64,000 bases of DNA, from positions 744,001 to 808,000 of the forward strand of contig NZ_QJSD01000001.1 of NCBI RefSeq assembly GCF_003313245.1, written 5' to 3'. This stretch comes from Primorskyibacter marinus (GTDB taxonomy: Bacteria; Pseudomonadota; Alphaproteobacteria; Rhodobacterales; Rhodobacteraceae). The notes under the pieces are model-generated. The model saw only the letters and a program-made list of their open reading frames with translations. It was not told the DNA's origin and ran no database searches. The translations under genes and the position numbers were made by a program. Below are positions 26,931 through 35,344 of this stretch, one piece after another; positions within the stretch are counted from its first letter, which is position 1, and each line of letters starts with the position of its first letter.

Positions 26931-27872
26931 ATGACGGCACGCAAGATCATCATCGACACGGATCCCGGTCAGGACGACGCGGTCGCCATCCTGCTGGCGC
27001 TTGCCTCTCCCGAAGAGATCGAGGTGCTGGGCATCACGGCGGTGGCCGGAAACGTGCCGCTAGCGCTGACCCAGAAGAACGCGCGCATCATTTGCGAGTT
27101 GGCGAACCGGACGGATATACCCGTCTTTGCGGGCTGCGATGCACCGCTGAAACGGCCTCTGGTCACGGCAGAGCATGTGCATGGCAAGACCGGGCTTGAC
27201 GGACCCACCCTTCCCGATCCGTCAATGCCGCTGCAAGATGCCCATGCGGTCGATTTCATCATCGAGACTCTGCGCAATCATCCTGCCGGGACGGTCACGC
27301 TTTGCCCGCTGGGTCCGCTGACCAATATCGCCACGGCGCTGGAAAAAGCACCCGACATTGCCCCGCGCATTGCCGAGATCGTGCTGATGGGCGGGGCATA
27401 TTTCGAGGTCGGCAACATCACCCCCGCTGCCGAATTCAACATCTATGTCGATCCCGAAGCTGCTGATATCGTGTTCAGATCCGGCGCACCGATCACCGTC
27501 ATGCCGCTGGACGTGACGCATAAGGCGCTTGTGACCAAGCCGCGCAACGATGCGTTCCGCGCCTTGGGCACGCAAGTGGGCGAGGCCGTGGCCCTGATGA
27601 CCGATTTCTTTGAACGGTTCGACAAGGAGAAATACGGCAGCGATGGTGCGCCGCTGCACGACCCCTGCGTCACCGCCTATCTGATCCGGCCGGACCTGTT
27701 CAGCGGCCGTCACATCAATGTCGAGATCGAAACAACCTCGGAGCTGACATTGGGCATGACCGTCGCCGATTGGTGGGGCGTCACGGACCGTGCCGCCAAT
27801 GCAACCTTCATGGGCGATCTGGACGCAGACGGCTTCTTTGCGCTGCTGACGGAAAGACTGGCCCGGCTATGA
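26931..27872 (+). CDS. Inosine-uridine-type nucleoside hydrolase
   Basis: A 313-residue N-ribohydrolase that cleaves nucleosides to base and ribose. The calcium-binding N-terminal motif IIIDTDPGQDDAVAILLAL is complete. GITAVAGNVPL, the central VLMGGAYFEVGNITPAAEFN (metal and ribose contacts) and a C-terminal APLHDPCVTAYLIRP with the active-site Asp are also visible. The ATG with GGGAGAACGGCA upstream is used rather than an earlier in-frame one. Its stop overlaps the next start (ATGA), coupling it to a GNAT gene. Preferred base is not predictable. Confidence 0.93.
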   Translation: MTARKIIIDTDPGQDDAVAILLALASPEEIEVLGITAVAGNVPLALTQKNARIICELANRTDIPVFAGCDAPLKRPLVTAEHVHGKTGLDGPTLPDPSMPLQDAHAVDFIIETLRNHPAGTVTLCPLGPLTNIATALEKAPDIAPRIAEIVLMGGAYFEVGNITPAAEFNIYVDPEAADIVFRSGAPITVMPLDVTHKALVTKPRNDAFRALGTQVGEAVALMTDFFERFDKEKYGSDGAPLHDPCVTAYLIRPDLFSGRHINVEIETTSELTLGMTVADWWGVTDRAANATFMGDLDADGFFALLTERLARL

Positions 27873-28315
27873 AGACCCTGCATCTGGCGGGCCCGGACGA
27901 TCTGTCCCGGCTGTTGCCTCTGGTCGCCGCCTTTCACGAACATCAGGGGTTCAACACCGATCCCGAGCATCGGACAGCCGCCATCCTGCCTCTGCTTGAA
28001 GGCTCGCCGCATGGCGCGGTCTGGCTGATCGGGCCACGCAGGGCACCGGTGGGCTATGTCGTCGTCACGTTCGGCTGGTCGGTCGAATATGGCGGGTTGG
28101 ACGGGATCGTTGACGAATTGTATATCCGCCCCGCCGTGCGCGGCCGCGGCATGGGGTTCGAGGCGGTCAACTCGCTGGCCCACGCCCTGCGCGGCAGTGG
28201 CCTACGGGCGCTGCACCTAGAGGCCGATCGCAGCGACGAAACGCTGACCCGGTTTTACACCCGCAGCGGGTTTCGCCCGCGCGAAGGGTATCTGTTCATG
28301 TCGCGGGTGCTGTAG
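27869..28315 (+). CDS. GNAT family N-acetyltransferase
   Basis: A 148-residue acetyltransferase. The GNAT core is visible: AVWLIGPRRAPVGYVVVTFG (strands 2-4), DELYIRPAVRGRGMGFEAVN with the acetyl-CoA pyrophosphate-binding R-G-x-G-x-G-like loop RGRGMG, and a C-terminal ALHLEADRSDETLTRFYTRS ending in GFRPREGYLFMSR. The start is coupled to the nucleoside hydrolase stop. The substrate is unknown; the pairing with a nucleoside hydrolase is not informative by itself. Confidence 0.9.
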   Translation: MKTLHLAGPDDLSRLLPLVAAFHEHQGFNTDPEHRTAAILPLLEGSPHGAVWLIGPRRAPVGYVVVTFGWSVEYGGLDGIVDELYIRPAVRGRGMGFEAVNSLAHALRGSGLRALHLEADRSDETLTRFYTRSGFRPREGYLFMSRVL

Positions 28316-28384
28316 CGCCCGACATCAACAACGTCCTGTCATCAACGCACTGGCATTCCCGTCCCAAATGTCTATCTGTGGGGT

Positions 28385-29803
28385 ATGACCCTGCATATCC
28401 CCTTCGACAATTCCTACGCCGCCCTGCCTGATGGCTTCTACACCCGGCAAGACCCGACACCGGTCTCGGCCCCGCAGTTGATCGTGTTCAACCACGCGCT
28501 GGCGGCAGAGATGAGCATCGAGGGCACGGACGATCCTCGCCTTGGCGCGATCTTTGCGGGCAATGACGTGCCGCAGGGCGCGGCCCCCTTGGCGCAGCTT
28601 TATGCAGGTCATCAATTCGGTCAGTTCAATCCGCAGCTTGGCGATGGCCGCGCGATCCTTCTGGGCGAGACCGTGGGCCGCGACGGGCGACGCCGCGACA
28701 TCCAGCTCAAGGGCTCCGGTCCCACGCCATATTCCCGAAGCGGCGATGGTCGCGCTTGGCTGGGGCCAGTGCTGCGCGAATATCTTGTCTCAGAGACAAT
28801 GCATGCGCTTGGCGTGCCCACCACGCGCGCGCTGGCTGCCGTCCGCACCGGAGAGCCCGTCTACCGCGAGGCCGCCCTGCCGGGTGCCGTGCTAACCCGC
28901 GTGGCCGCCAGCCATATCCGTGTCGGCACGTTTCAGGTCTTTGCCGCGCGCCGCGACACGAAGGCGTTGCGCGACTTGATGGATCACGCCATCGCGCGCC
29001 ATTATCCGGATGCCGATGGCCCGCGTGGGTTCTTGCAGGCGGTGATTGCCGCGCAGGCAGCACTGGTGGCGCAATGGATGTCGGTCGGCTTTATCCACGG
29101 GGTGATGAACACCGACAATTGCGCAATCTCGGGCGAGACAATCGACTACGGCCCTTGCGCGTTCATGGATGTCTACAATCCCGATACGGTGTTTTCATCC
29201 ATCGACCGGCGTGGCCGCTATGCCTATGCCAATCAGGCCGATATCATCATCTGGAACATAGCACAGTTGGCAACGTCTCTGGTGCCGCTGATGCCCGATA
29301 CGGATGAGGCCGTGAAGGGCTTTACCGATGATGTGCAGGGCATGGCCGAGCAGATCCGCGCGCAGTGGCTGGCGCGTTTCGCCGCGAAGATCGGTATTGC
29401 GGCCCCCCGGCCCGAGGATGCCACGCTGATCGGCGAATTGCTGACGGCGATGCATGAGAACCAGGCGGATTTCACCAACACTTTCCGCGCGCTTGTCTCT
29501 GGCGACGCCCGCGACCAATTTACAGATCCGGCAGCTTTTGCGCTTTGGGCCGAAGGCTGGAAACAACGGTTGGACGGCGAGGCTGATCCGCAGGCCGTGA
29601 TGACCTCTGCCAATCCTGCCTACATCCCGCGCAATCACCGCGTGGAGCAGATGATCGAGGCCGCTGTTGCAGGCGACGACGCGCCGTTCCACCGGATGCT
29701 GGATGTTCTGTCACGGCCGTATCAGGACCAACCGGGTGCCGAAGATCTGACCCGCCCGCCCCTGCCCGCCGAGGTTGTGCCCGCCACGTTCTGCGGAACC
29801 TGA
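28385..29803 (+). CDS. selO: SelO/YdiU protein adenylyltransferase
   Basis: A 472-residue pseudokinase-fold enzyme that transfers AMP to Ser, Thr or Tyr of target proteins, often in redox response. Family landmarks are [40 protein letters not shown] with the conserved lysine, [20 protein letters not shown], and [20 protein letters not shown] with the catalytic Asn/Asp pair. No selenocysteine is expected in bacterial forms; the protein ends PATFCGT, with a cysteine near the C-terminus as in bacterial SelO. It stands alone. Confidence 0.95.
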   Translation: MTLHIPFDNSYAALPDGFYTRQDPTPVSAPQLIVFNHALAAEMSIEGTDDPRLGAIFAGNDVPQGAAPLAQLYAGHQFGQFNPQLGDGRAILLGETVGRDGRRRDIQLKGSGPTPYSRSGDGRAWLGPVLREYLVSETMHALGVPTTRALAAVRTGEPVYREAALPGAVLTRVAASHIRVGTFQVFAARRDTKALRDLMDHAIARHYPDADGPRGFLQAVIAAQAALVAQWMSVGFIHGVMNTDNCAISGETIDYGPCAFMDVYNPDTVFSSIDRRGRYAYANQADIIIWNIAQLATSLVPLMPDTDEAVKGFTDDVQGMAEQIRAQWLARFAAKIGIAAPRPEDATLIGELLTAMHENQADFTNTFRALVSGDARDQFTDPAAFALWAEGWKQRLDGEADPQAVMTSANPAYIPRNHRVEQMIEAAVAGDDAPFHRMLDVLSRPYQDQPGAEDLTRPPLPAEVVPATFCGT

Positions 29804-29885
29804 CCCAAAGCCCTGCATCGCTGGCGTCAGTTCTTGTGCGCTGCATCCCTGCGTGACGGCGCAAAGCCAGTCAGGCGAAGCGGTC

Positions 29886-30032
29886 ATGTGTCCCGAACGG
29901 GGTTCCGCGAACAATTTCCTGATCGCCGCGCGGCTGATCGTGCTGGCCGGGCAGTTTAGCGCCGCAAATTTCGTGATATTGAACCACTACCGACTGGCCA
30001 AGCGGCTGGGCCGCGAACCCGATCTGGTCTGA
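29886..30032 (+). CDS. Possible 48-aa hydrophobic ORF
   Basis: A short frame after selO. It has one hydrophobic stretch (FLIAARLIVLAGQFSAANFV) and a basic end (NHYRLAKRLGREPDLV). No family is recognised and no clear ribosome site precedes it. The frame is also open for 37 codons upstream. It may be a small membrane peptide or a gene remnant. Confidence 0.3.
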   Translation: MCPERGSANNFLIAARLIVLAGQFSAANFVILNHYRLAKRLGREPDLV

Positions 30033-30118
30033 GCCGAAGTGCAATTTTTCGGTTACAGCACGATCCTGACGTGTCATGTTGGCGTGCAGGTTTAAGAAAT
30101 TAACCAGGGAGACAGAAA

Positions 30119-30886
30119 ATGAGCCTCATGGGAACGCTGGCCAAGATTGCCATCGGATATGCCTCGGCGCGCGGCATCGACAAACTGACAAGCGGTCAGG
30201 GGATGGGCGGCGGCGCGCAGGTCAAAAGCACCGAAACCGGCGGGCTTGGCGATATGATGTCGCAGATGACCGGCGGCACCGAAGGGCAGACCAACCCATT
30301 GCAGGGGCTTATGGAGCAGATGCAGAAAGGCGGGCTGGACCTCTCGGCATTGATGGGTGGCGGACAATCCGGCGAGAGCGGCGATAAGGGCGGATTGCTG
30401 TCCTCTGCGCCCGGCGGCGACCCCGGGCTGGCGGGGATGCTTGCCGGTGTCGGCGCGATGGCACAGGCCCAAGGCAAAGGTCTGGGTGGGCTGATCGACC
30501 AGTTCAACACCGCCGAAACCGCACCCGATGCCGAGGCTGCCGCAGCGCTGATGCTGCGTGCAATGATCCAGGCGGCAAAGGCCGATGGCGGCATCGACGA
30601 TGCCGAGAAAGCGAAGATCCTTGAAACCGTCGGCGACGATGCCGATGCCGAAGACATGGCCTTTATCAAGGACCAGTTGGCGGCGGAGGTGGATATCAAG
30701 GGGCTGGCCGCTGACACGCCTGCCGCGCAAAAGATGCAGGTTTATTCTGCCTCGCTGACAACGATCCGCGTCGATACGCAGGCAGAGGCGCAATATCTTC
30801 ATCAACTGGCGCAGGCATTGGGCATTCCCGAAGCCGGAGTCAACGCGATGCATGTGCAACTGGGCCTGAGGCCGCTTTACGCCTGA
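30119..30886 (+). CDS. DUF533 / TerB-like protein (YebE family)
   Basis: A 255-residue protein in two parts. The first half (1-130) is Gly/Met/Gln-rich and low in complexity (MGTLAKIAIGYASARGIDKL, then MMSQMTGGTEGQTNPLQGLM). The second half is a TerB-like all-helical DUF533 domain: LMLRAMIQAAKADGGIDDAE, then DMAFIKDQLAAEVDIKGLA and VQLGL near the end. The acidic DGGIDDAE turn resembles a metal-binding TerB loop. No signal peptide is evident. Function is not established; tellurite resistance should not be inferred. A terminator follows. Confidence 0.88.
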   Translation: MSLMGTLAKIAIGYASARGIDKLTSGQGMGGGAQVKSTETGGLGDMMSQMTGGTEGQTNPLQGLMEQMQKGGLDLSALMGGGQSGESGDKGGLLSSAPGGDPGLAGMLAGVGAMAQAQGKGLGGLIDQFNTAETAPDAEAAAALMLRAMIQAAKADGGIDDAEKAKILETVGDDADAEDMAFIKDQLAAEVDIKGLAADTPAAQKMQVYSASLTTIRVDTQAEAQYLHQLAQALGIPEAGVNAMHVQLGLRPLYA

Positions 30887-30920
30887 GCGGCGACGCGACC
30901 CGGCCAGACCCGCACGAATG

Positions 30921-30963
30921 AAACCGGCTGCGCAGCCCATCGGATCACGCAGCCGGTTTTCGT
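30921..30963 (+). terminator. Terminator of the DUF533 gene
   Basis: Stem AAACCGGCTGCG/CGCAGCCGGTTT with a 15-nt loop, followed by TCGTTTTTG. It is also near the 3' end of the convergent TRAP operon. Confidence 0.82.
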
Positions 30964-31052
30964 TTTTGATGCCTCTTACCAGGCAAGACAAGCTGCGCCG
31001 ACTATGCCGCTTCGCCCGCCACTGACTTCGCCCTCCACTGAAAGGCGTCGGC

Positions 31053-32408
31053 TTAGCCGTAAACCAACCTTGGCAGCCATGTGATGATTTGCGGGAACAC
31101 CATGCACAGCACCAGCCCGACAATCTGCAAAAACAGGAAGGGCAGCGCAGATTTGAAAATATCGGACATCGGAATGTAATCAGGGGCGACGCCGCGCAGA
31201 TAGAACAGCGCATAACCGAAGGGCGGCGACAGAAAGCTCATCTGCATGTTCACCAGATAAAGCACGCCGAACCACAGCACCAGATCGTCGGGACTGTCGA
31301 GGCCGAAGGCCTGCGCCCCCAGCACCTTGATGATCGGCACGAAGATCGGCACGCAAAGCAGCAGGATGCCAACCCAGTCAAGGAACATCCCCAGAGCCAC
31401 CAGCAGGATCTGCATCAGGATCAGGATGCCCCATGGGCCAAGCCCTGTCGCCGCCAGCGATTCCTGAACGAATTGTTGCCCGCCTTCCAGCACATAAAGC
31501 CCGACAAAGATCGTCGCGCCGAACATGATCCAGATCACCATGGCCGAGGCTTTCAGCGTGGTGGTGCAGGCCTCTCTGATGGTGGGCCAGTCAAGCTTGC
31601 GGTGGATCGCCGCCACGATGAAGGCGCCGAACGTGCCGATGCCCGCAGCCTCTACCGGGGTGGCGACGCCCGTGAAGATGATCCCAAGGACGACAACGAC
31701 CAGCGTGATCGGCGCGGCCATCTTGCCGATAAGTTGTATCTTCTCCGCATTCGACACCCGCTCTTCAACCGGGATGGCCGGACCGAGCGCGGGATTGATA
31801 TAGGATCGTATCACCACATAGGCGATATACATCCCCGACAGCAGCAGGCCCGGAATGACCGCGCCGATGAACAGCTCTCCGACCGATTGCTCGGCGACGA
31901 CCGCGTAGATGATCGCAAGGATCGAGGGCGGGATCAGAATGCCCAGGGTTCCGCCTGCCATGATCGAGCCCATGGCGATCTTCGGATCATAGTGGCGCTT
32001 CAGCATCGCCGGCAATGCGATGATGCCCATCGTGACCACCGCCGCGCCGATGACACCGACCATCGCGGCCAGGATCGTGGAGGCGATGATCGTGGCCGCC
32101 GCCAGACCGCCTTTCAGACCGCCCATGACCTTGTAGATCACGTCGAACATGTCGTTGATGATGCCTGCCCTTTCCAGCATCGCCGCCATGAAGATGAACA
32201 GCGGAATGGCCGAAAGCTGATAATTCGTCATCAGCGGGAAGATGCGGCTTGGCACGATGTTCAGCGCCCGAGCGTCACCCAGGATAAACAGGAACACGCA
32301 GGCCAGACCACCCGTCACGAAGGCCAGCGGCAAGCCGGCCATGAGAAGCGCAAGAAGGCTGCCGAACATGATCAGCGTCAGCCAGGCGATGTCGATTTCT
32401 ATACCCAT
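31053..32408 (-). CDS. dctM: TRAP transporter large permease (DctM)
   Basis: A 451-residue inner-membrane protein with about 12 helices that carries the sodium-coupled transport step of a TRAP system. The DctM signature regions are visible: LLALLMAGLPLAFVTGGLAC, PLFIFMAAMLERAGI, MGSIMAGGTLGILIPPSI, FLDWVGILLLCVPIFVPIIK and the final SFLSPPFGYALFYLRGVAP. It lies 3 bp downstream of the small permease gene and shares an operon with the binding protein. The substrate class is discussed under the binding protein. Confidence 0.95.
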   Translation of the reverse strand: MGIEIDIAWLTLIMFGSLLALLMAGLPLAFVTGGLACVFLFILGDARALNIVPSRIFPLMTNYQLSAIPLFIFMAAMLERAGIINDMFDVIYKVMGGLKGGLAAATIIASTILAAMVGVIGAAVVTMGIIALPAMLKRHYDPKIAMGSIMAGGTLGILIPPSILAIIYAVVAEQSVGELFIGAVIPGLLLSGMYIAYVVIRSYINPALGPAIPVEERVSNAEKIQLIGKMAAPITLVVVVLGIIFTGVATPVEAAGIGTFGAFIVAAIHRKLDWPTIREACTTTLKASAMVIWIMFGATIFVGLYVLEGGQQFVQESLAATGLGPWGILILMQILLVALGMFLDWVGILLLCVPIFVPIIKVLGAQAFGLDSPDDLVLWFGVLYLVNMQMSFLSPPFGYALFYLRGVAPDYIPMSDIFKSALPFLFLQIVGLVLCMVFPQIITWLPRLVYG

Positions 32409-32411
32409 GCC

Positions 32412-33725
32412 TCAGTTCCCCCGCGCGATTTCACGGATGTCTTTAGACAGCTTGGAGACCCCTTGCAGCACCAGCAGCAGGCCCCCGATCACCATCACCC
32501 ATTTCATTGGCCAAAGTGGCACTTCCCATTCGTTAAAGCTGATCTCGCCCCAACGGATATTTGGATCGCTCCACTGGTTCGCGCCGAACCCGCCCAGCAT
32601 CTCGCCAAAGCCGATCTGCCCACGCGCCCAGTCCGACAACACGGAATTGCCCGAAGGCACCGCGATCGCATCCATGGCAAAGATCCACGACGTCACCAGC
32701 AACGTGCCTGCGAAGATGAAGAAAAAGATTGAGGTCAGCAGATCAACCCACGCCTTTTTCGGGCGCGTGAGCGGTGCATAGAAAATATCGACGCGCACAT
32801 GGCTTTCGGTCAGCATCGCATAAGACCCTGCAATCAGGTATTGCATGCCGAACATCAGGTACATTGCCTCATGTGCCCAGTTGGTGGGGCTGTTGAAAAC
32901 GTAGCGGGCAATCACCTCGTAATAGTAGACAAACACCGCGATCACCGCCCAGTAGGCAACAAATTCTCCGCAAAACAGTGACAACCGGTCAATCCAGTTC
33001 TCGGCGCGTTCGGCGTCTGTTTTCGGGGCTTCGGCAGCCTCGGCCGCAGCAAGGGCGGCTTCGGTCTCGCTCATCTTTTCATGCGCGGGCAGCTTGTTAT
33101 TTGCGTTCCGCACCAACGAGGGCATCAAAATCATGTCGATCAGCAACAACGCCAGGATCAGATACAGGGCGTAGCCTGCCGCATCGTCCCAAAAGGCGCG
33201 CGTCCTTGCCGCCTCGTCCCGCTGGGGCGCTTTCTCTTCCAAAGTGGCGCGAGCGGATTCAAGCCGCGCTTCGCCCTTGGAAATCGTATCCTGCGCACGG
33301 GTCAGGCGACGCTCGGCAGATTTCTGCGTGAAAGACCCGGCTTCGGCAGCATCATAGGTGGCCTGAAGCTCTTCCAGATTGGCGCGCGCTTCATCGACGC
33401 GGGATTCTTCGCGCTCCAATGTCCGTTCGGCCACACGCAATTCATTGGCAAAACCCGACAGGATGGTGCGGGCATCCTGCGTCTGACCATTGGCATACAG
33501 CACAAAAAGGAAGATCGGCAGATAGACCAACCCCCACATGTTCTTGAGATAAAACCGGTGCAGACCGATAATGCCGCCGGTGACGGCGATCATGTAGCCC
33601 AACGGCAATGTATAGCGTTTTTCTTTCGGCTGCGGTCGGCGCGACAAGATCATCGCGACAATGGGAAAGACGATAAGCCCGACCCAGTACAACCAATGCG
33701 GCAGCGTGAAGCTGAGCCCCGGCAT
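32412..33725 (-). CDS. dctQ: TRAP small permease with N-terminal TM2 domain and coiled coil
   Basis: A 437-residue protein, more than twice the usual 160-200 residues of DctQ. In order: a hydrophobic helix (11-27); a TM2-type domain (43-78) with the hallmark GGIIGLHRFYLKNMWGLVYL; a charged, Ala/Glu/Arg-rich coiled coil (about 92-176); another helix (183-202); and a DctQ domain from about 250 to the end, with LFCGEFVAYWAVIAVFVYYY and the conserved N-x-P-x-x-W-A-H-E segment NSPTNWAHEAMYL. I use the ATG preceded by GGAG at 7 nt; earlier TTG (33752) and ATG (33737) starts are possible. DctQ-DctM form the permease; the added modules are unusual. Confidence 0.88.
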   Translation of the reverse strand: MPGLSFTLPHWLYWVGLIVFPIVAMILSRRPQPKEKRYTLPLGYMIAVTGGIIGLHRFYLKNMWGLVYLPIFLFVLYANGQTQDARTILSGFANELRVAERTLEREESRVDEARANLEELQATYDAAEAGSFTQKSAERRLTRAQDTISKGEARLESARATLEEKAPQRDEAARTRAFWDDAAGYALYLILALLLIDMILMPSLVRNANNKLPAHEKMSETEAALAAAEAAEAPKTDAERAENWIDRLSLFCGEFVAYWAVIAVFVYYYEVIARYVFNSPTNWAHEAMYLMFGMQYLIAGSYAMLTESHVRVDIFYAPLTRPKKAWVDLLTSIFFFIFAGTLLVTSWIFAMDAIAVPSGNSVLSDWARGQIGFGEMLGGFGANQWSDPNIRWGEISFNEWEVPLWPMKWVMVIGGLLLVLQGVSKLSKDIREIARGN

Positions 33726-33802
33726 TAAATTCTCCATGGCTATCAGAGACAAAAAGTGCCGTCCGGAATGGTCCGGACGGCGACAAAGACATGTTCAAAC
33801 GG

Positions 33803-34900
33803 TCAGAGCTTCAGCTCTAGCCCCTCGGTCAGCGCCGGATCCACATAGCCAAGCGAGCCGGACTGCATGTATTTTAGCTGGATGTCGAAGACCCGCGCGG
33901 CCTGCGGATCGCGGTTGGCGTAGTCGAACCAGATTGGCACGGCGACTTCGGTCATCAACTCCACATCGTCCTGGGACAGGCGTGTCACTTCGGTGCCATC
34001 GGCCTCGAATTTGGCCCATGCCTCCTGGTCGGCGGCCTGGATGGCGGCGTGATGCATGTCTGAATAGACGTGGGTTTCCATTTCGACGAATTGCTGCATC
34101 TCGGGCGACAGCGCATCCCACGCCGCCTTGCCCACGGTGATGTCCATGATGTCGACCGGCTGATAGAGCGACATGAAACCCGGCGGTCCCATGACGATGT
34201 AATCTGTCACCTGGCTGAACCCGAGCGCGTAGTTCACCGCCGGTCCGACATAATCGGCCACGTCGATCGTGCCTTTTTCCAGTGCCGGGAAAATCTCGGA
34301 CCCCGGCAGAACCGTGGTCTCGGCACCGATGGCCGTGAAGATCTCGGCCACCATACCGCCCGGCAGACGCATCTTGCGGCCTGCAAAGTCGTCAATCGAC
34401 CGGATCGGAACCTTGGAATGGATGATGTTCGGGCCGTGATGCACGGGGCCGACGAAATGCATGCCCTGCGCCGCGTAAAGTTCGCGCGCAATGTCGATGC
34501 CACCGAGGCCATAGTAAAACACATCAAATTCATGCGGGTTGCGCAGGCCCAAAGGGGTAGAGGTTAAAAACGTCGCGGCCGGAATGATGCCTTGCGCGTA
34601 GATGGTGAAAGGATTCACCGCATCCAGAACACCGTTCTTGACCGCATCGAAAAGCTGAAAATCGCCAACCACGTCATTTGCACCGAAGGGCTGAAACGCC
34701 AATTCGCCACCGGTCTTGTCAGCAATCGACCCGCACCAGTCCTTGAAGATCTGAAGACCAGCGCCACCGGGCCAGCTTGTCTGGATTTTCCAGGTCGTGC
34801 CATGAGACGCTGCCGTGGCAATATGCGGAGCGGCGAGCACCGTCGCACCTGCACCTGCAAAAGCCCGCAACGCATTGCGCCGTGTGGTGATCTTGTTCAT
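33803..34900 (-). CDS. dctP: TRAP transporter substrate-binding protein (DctP)
   Basis: A 365-residue periplasmic solute receptor. The N-terminus TRRNALRAFAGAGATVLAAP has a twin-arginine-like motif and hydrophobic core, so Tat export is likely. The mature protein shows the COG4663-like pattern WKIQTSWPGGAGLQIFKDW, then GRKMRLPGGMVAEIF with the conserved arginine that contacts the substrate carboxylate. COG4663-type receptors bind 2-oxo acids, lactate or related carboxylates. A strong GGGAGGA ribosome site precedes the ATG. It leads the dctP-dctQ-dctM operon. The leader carries a motif shared with the enolase promoter. Exact substrate is unknown. Confidence 0.92.
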   Translation of the reverse strand: MNKITTRRNALRAFAGAGATVLAAPHIATAASHGTTWKIQTSWPGGAGLQIFKDWCGSIADKTGGELAFQPFGANDVVGDFQLFDAVKNGVLDAVNPFTIYAQGIIPAATFLTSTPLGLRNPHEFDVFYYGLGGIDIARELYAAQGMHFVGPVHHGPNIIHSKVPIRSIDDFAGRKMRLPGGMVAEIFTAIGAETTVLPGSEIFPALEKGTIDVADYVGPAVNYALGFSQVTDYIVMGPPGFMSLYQPVDIMDITVGKAAWDALSPEMQQFVEMETHVYSDMHHAAIQAADQEAWAKFEADGTEVTRLSQDDVELMTEVAVPIWFDYANRDPQAARVFDIQLKYMQSGSLGYVDPALTEGLELKL

Positions 34901-34965
34901 GTTTTTGTCCTCCCTTACATGCGCCGAGGGCCATTTTTTTACAGATGGCTCATCCCGACATGCCT

Positions 34966-34981
34966 AGGTTAGCGGCAACGG
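34966..34981. promoter_or_regulatory. Candidate operator upstream of dctP, matching the enolase site
   Basis: AGGTTAGCGGCAACGG matches AGGTTAGCGCTAACGG upstream of eno at 14 of 16 bases. It lies 66-81 bp before the dctP start. The palindrome is imperfect here. A LacI-type regulator is inferred from the symmetry of the eno copy only. Confidence 0.45.
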
Positions 34982-35276
34982 TCTAAATTGGTAAAGTTAT
35001 TTCTCCACCCCCTTGCAAGTTTATCCGCACCCGAATGCAAGAGCATCCATCGTCCATTCTCTCAGCCACGGCATGTCTGGAAGGGTCAAGCATTTGACAA
35101 AAATTGTATTTTTAGTCGATCATTTCCGGGTCACCCGACACCGGGTAACTGACAGCGTCGATCTTGCAAACCGTCGGGCCAGCGCGCCTTGGCATTATGA
35201 CCGGCACCGGACTTACGAACAGAGGCGTGTCGCTGTCGATGCAGAGACTGATCCTTCGGAAAATTACCGGGCGTGC

Positions 35277-35315
35277 AAAAGAAATGCGCTGCCGGGAGTT
35301 CATCCCCGGCAGCGC
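35277..35315 (-). terminator. Terminator of the DEAD-box helicase gene
   Basis: Perfect 11-bp stem GCGCTGCCGGG/CCCGGCAGCGC with an 8-nt loop; on the minus strand it is followed by ATTTCTTTTG. It lies 30 bp after the helicase stop. Confidence 0.85.
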
Positions 35316-35344
35316 ATCATTCTCAGGTCAGACAGCCTACAGGT

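Larger units (their letters stand above)
34901..35344. other. Intergenic region between the TRAP operon and the helicase gene
   Basis: Contains the dctP leader on the right-to-left strand, the AGGTTAGCG-type motif (34966-34981), a perfect TTGACA (35096-35101) on the plus strand that is not followed by a recognisable gene, and the helicase terminator. No protein-coding region is supported. Confidence 0.5.

Noticed and set aside
31089-32732. Long plus-strand frame opposite dctM and dctQ
   Set aside because: Low-complexity His/Gln/Arg translation antisense to clear membrane proteins; a shadow.
35096-35124. TTGACA promoter-like site on the plus strand
   Set aside because: No matching -10 box at correct spacing and no gene or terminated transcript downstream in that direction.
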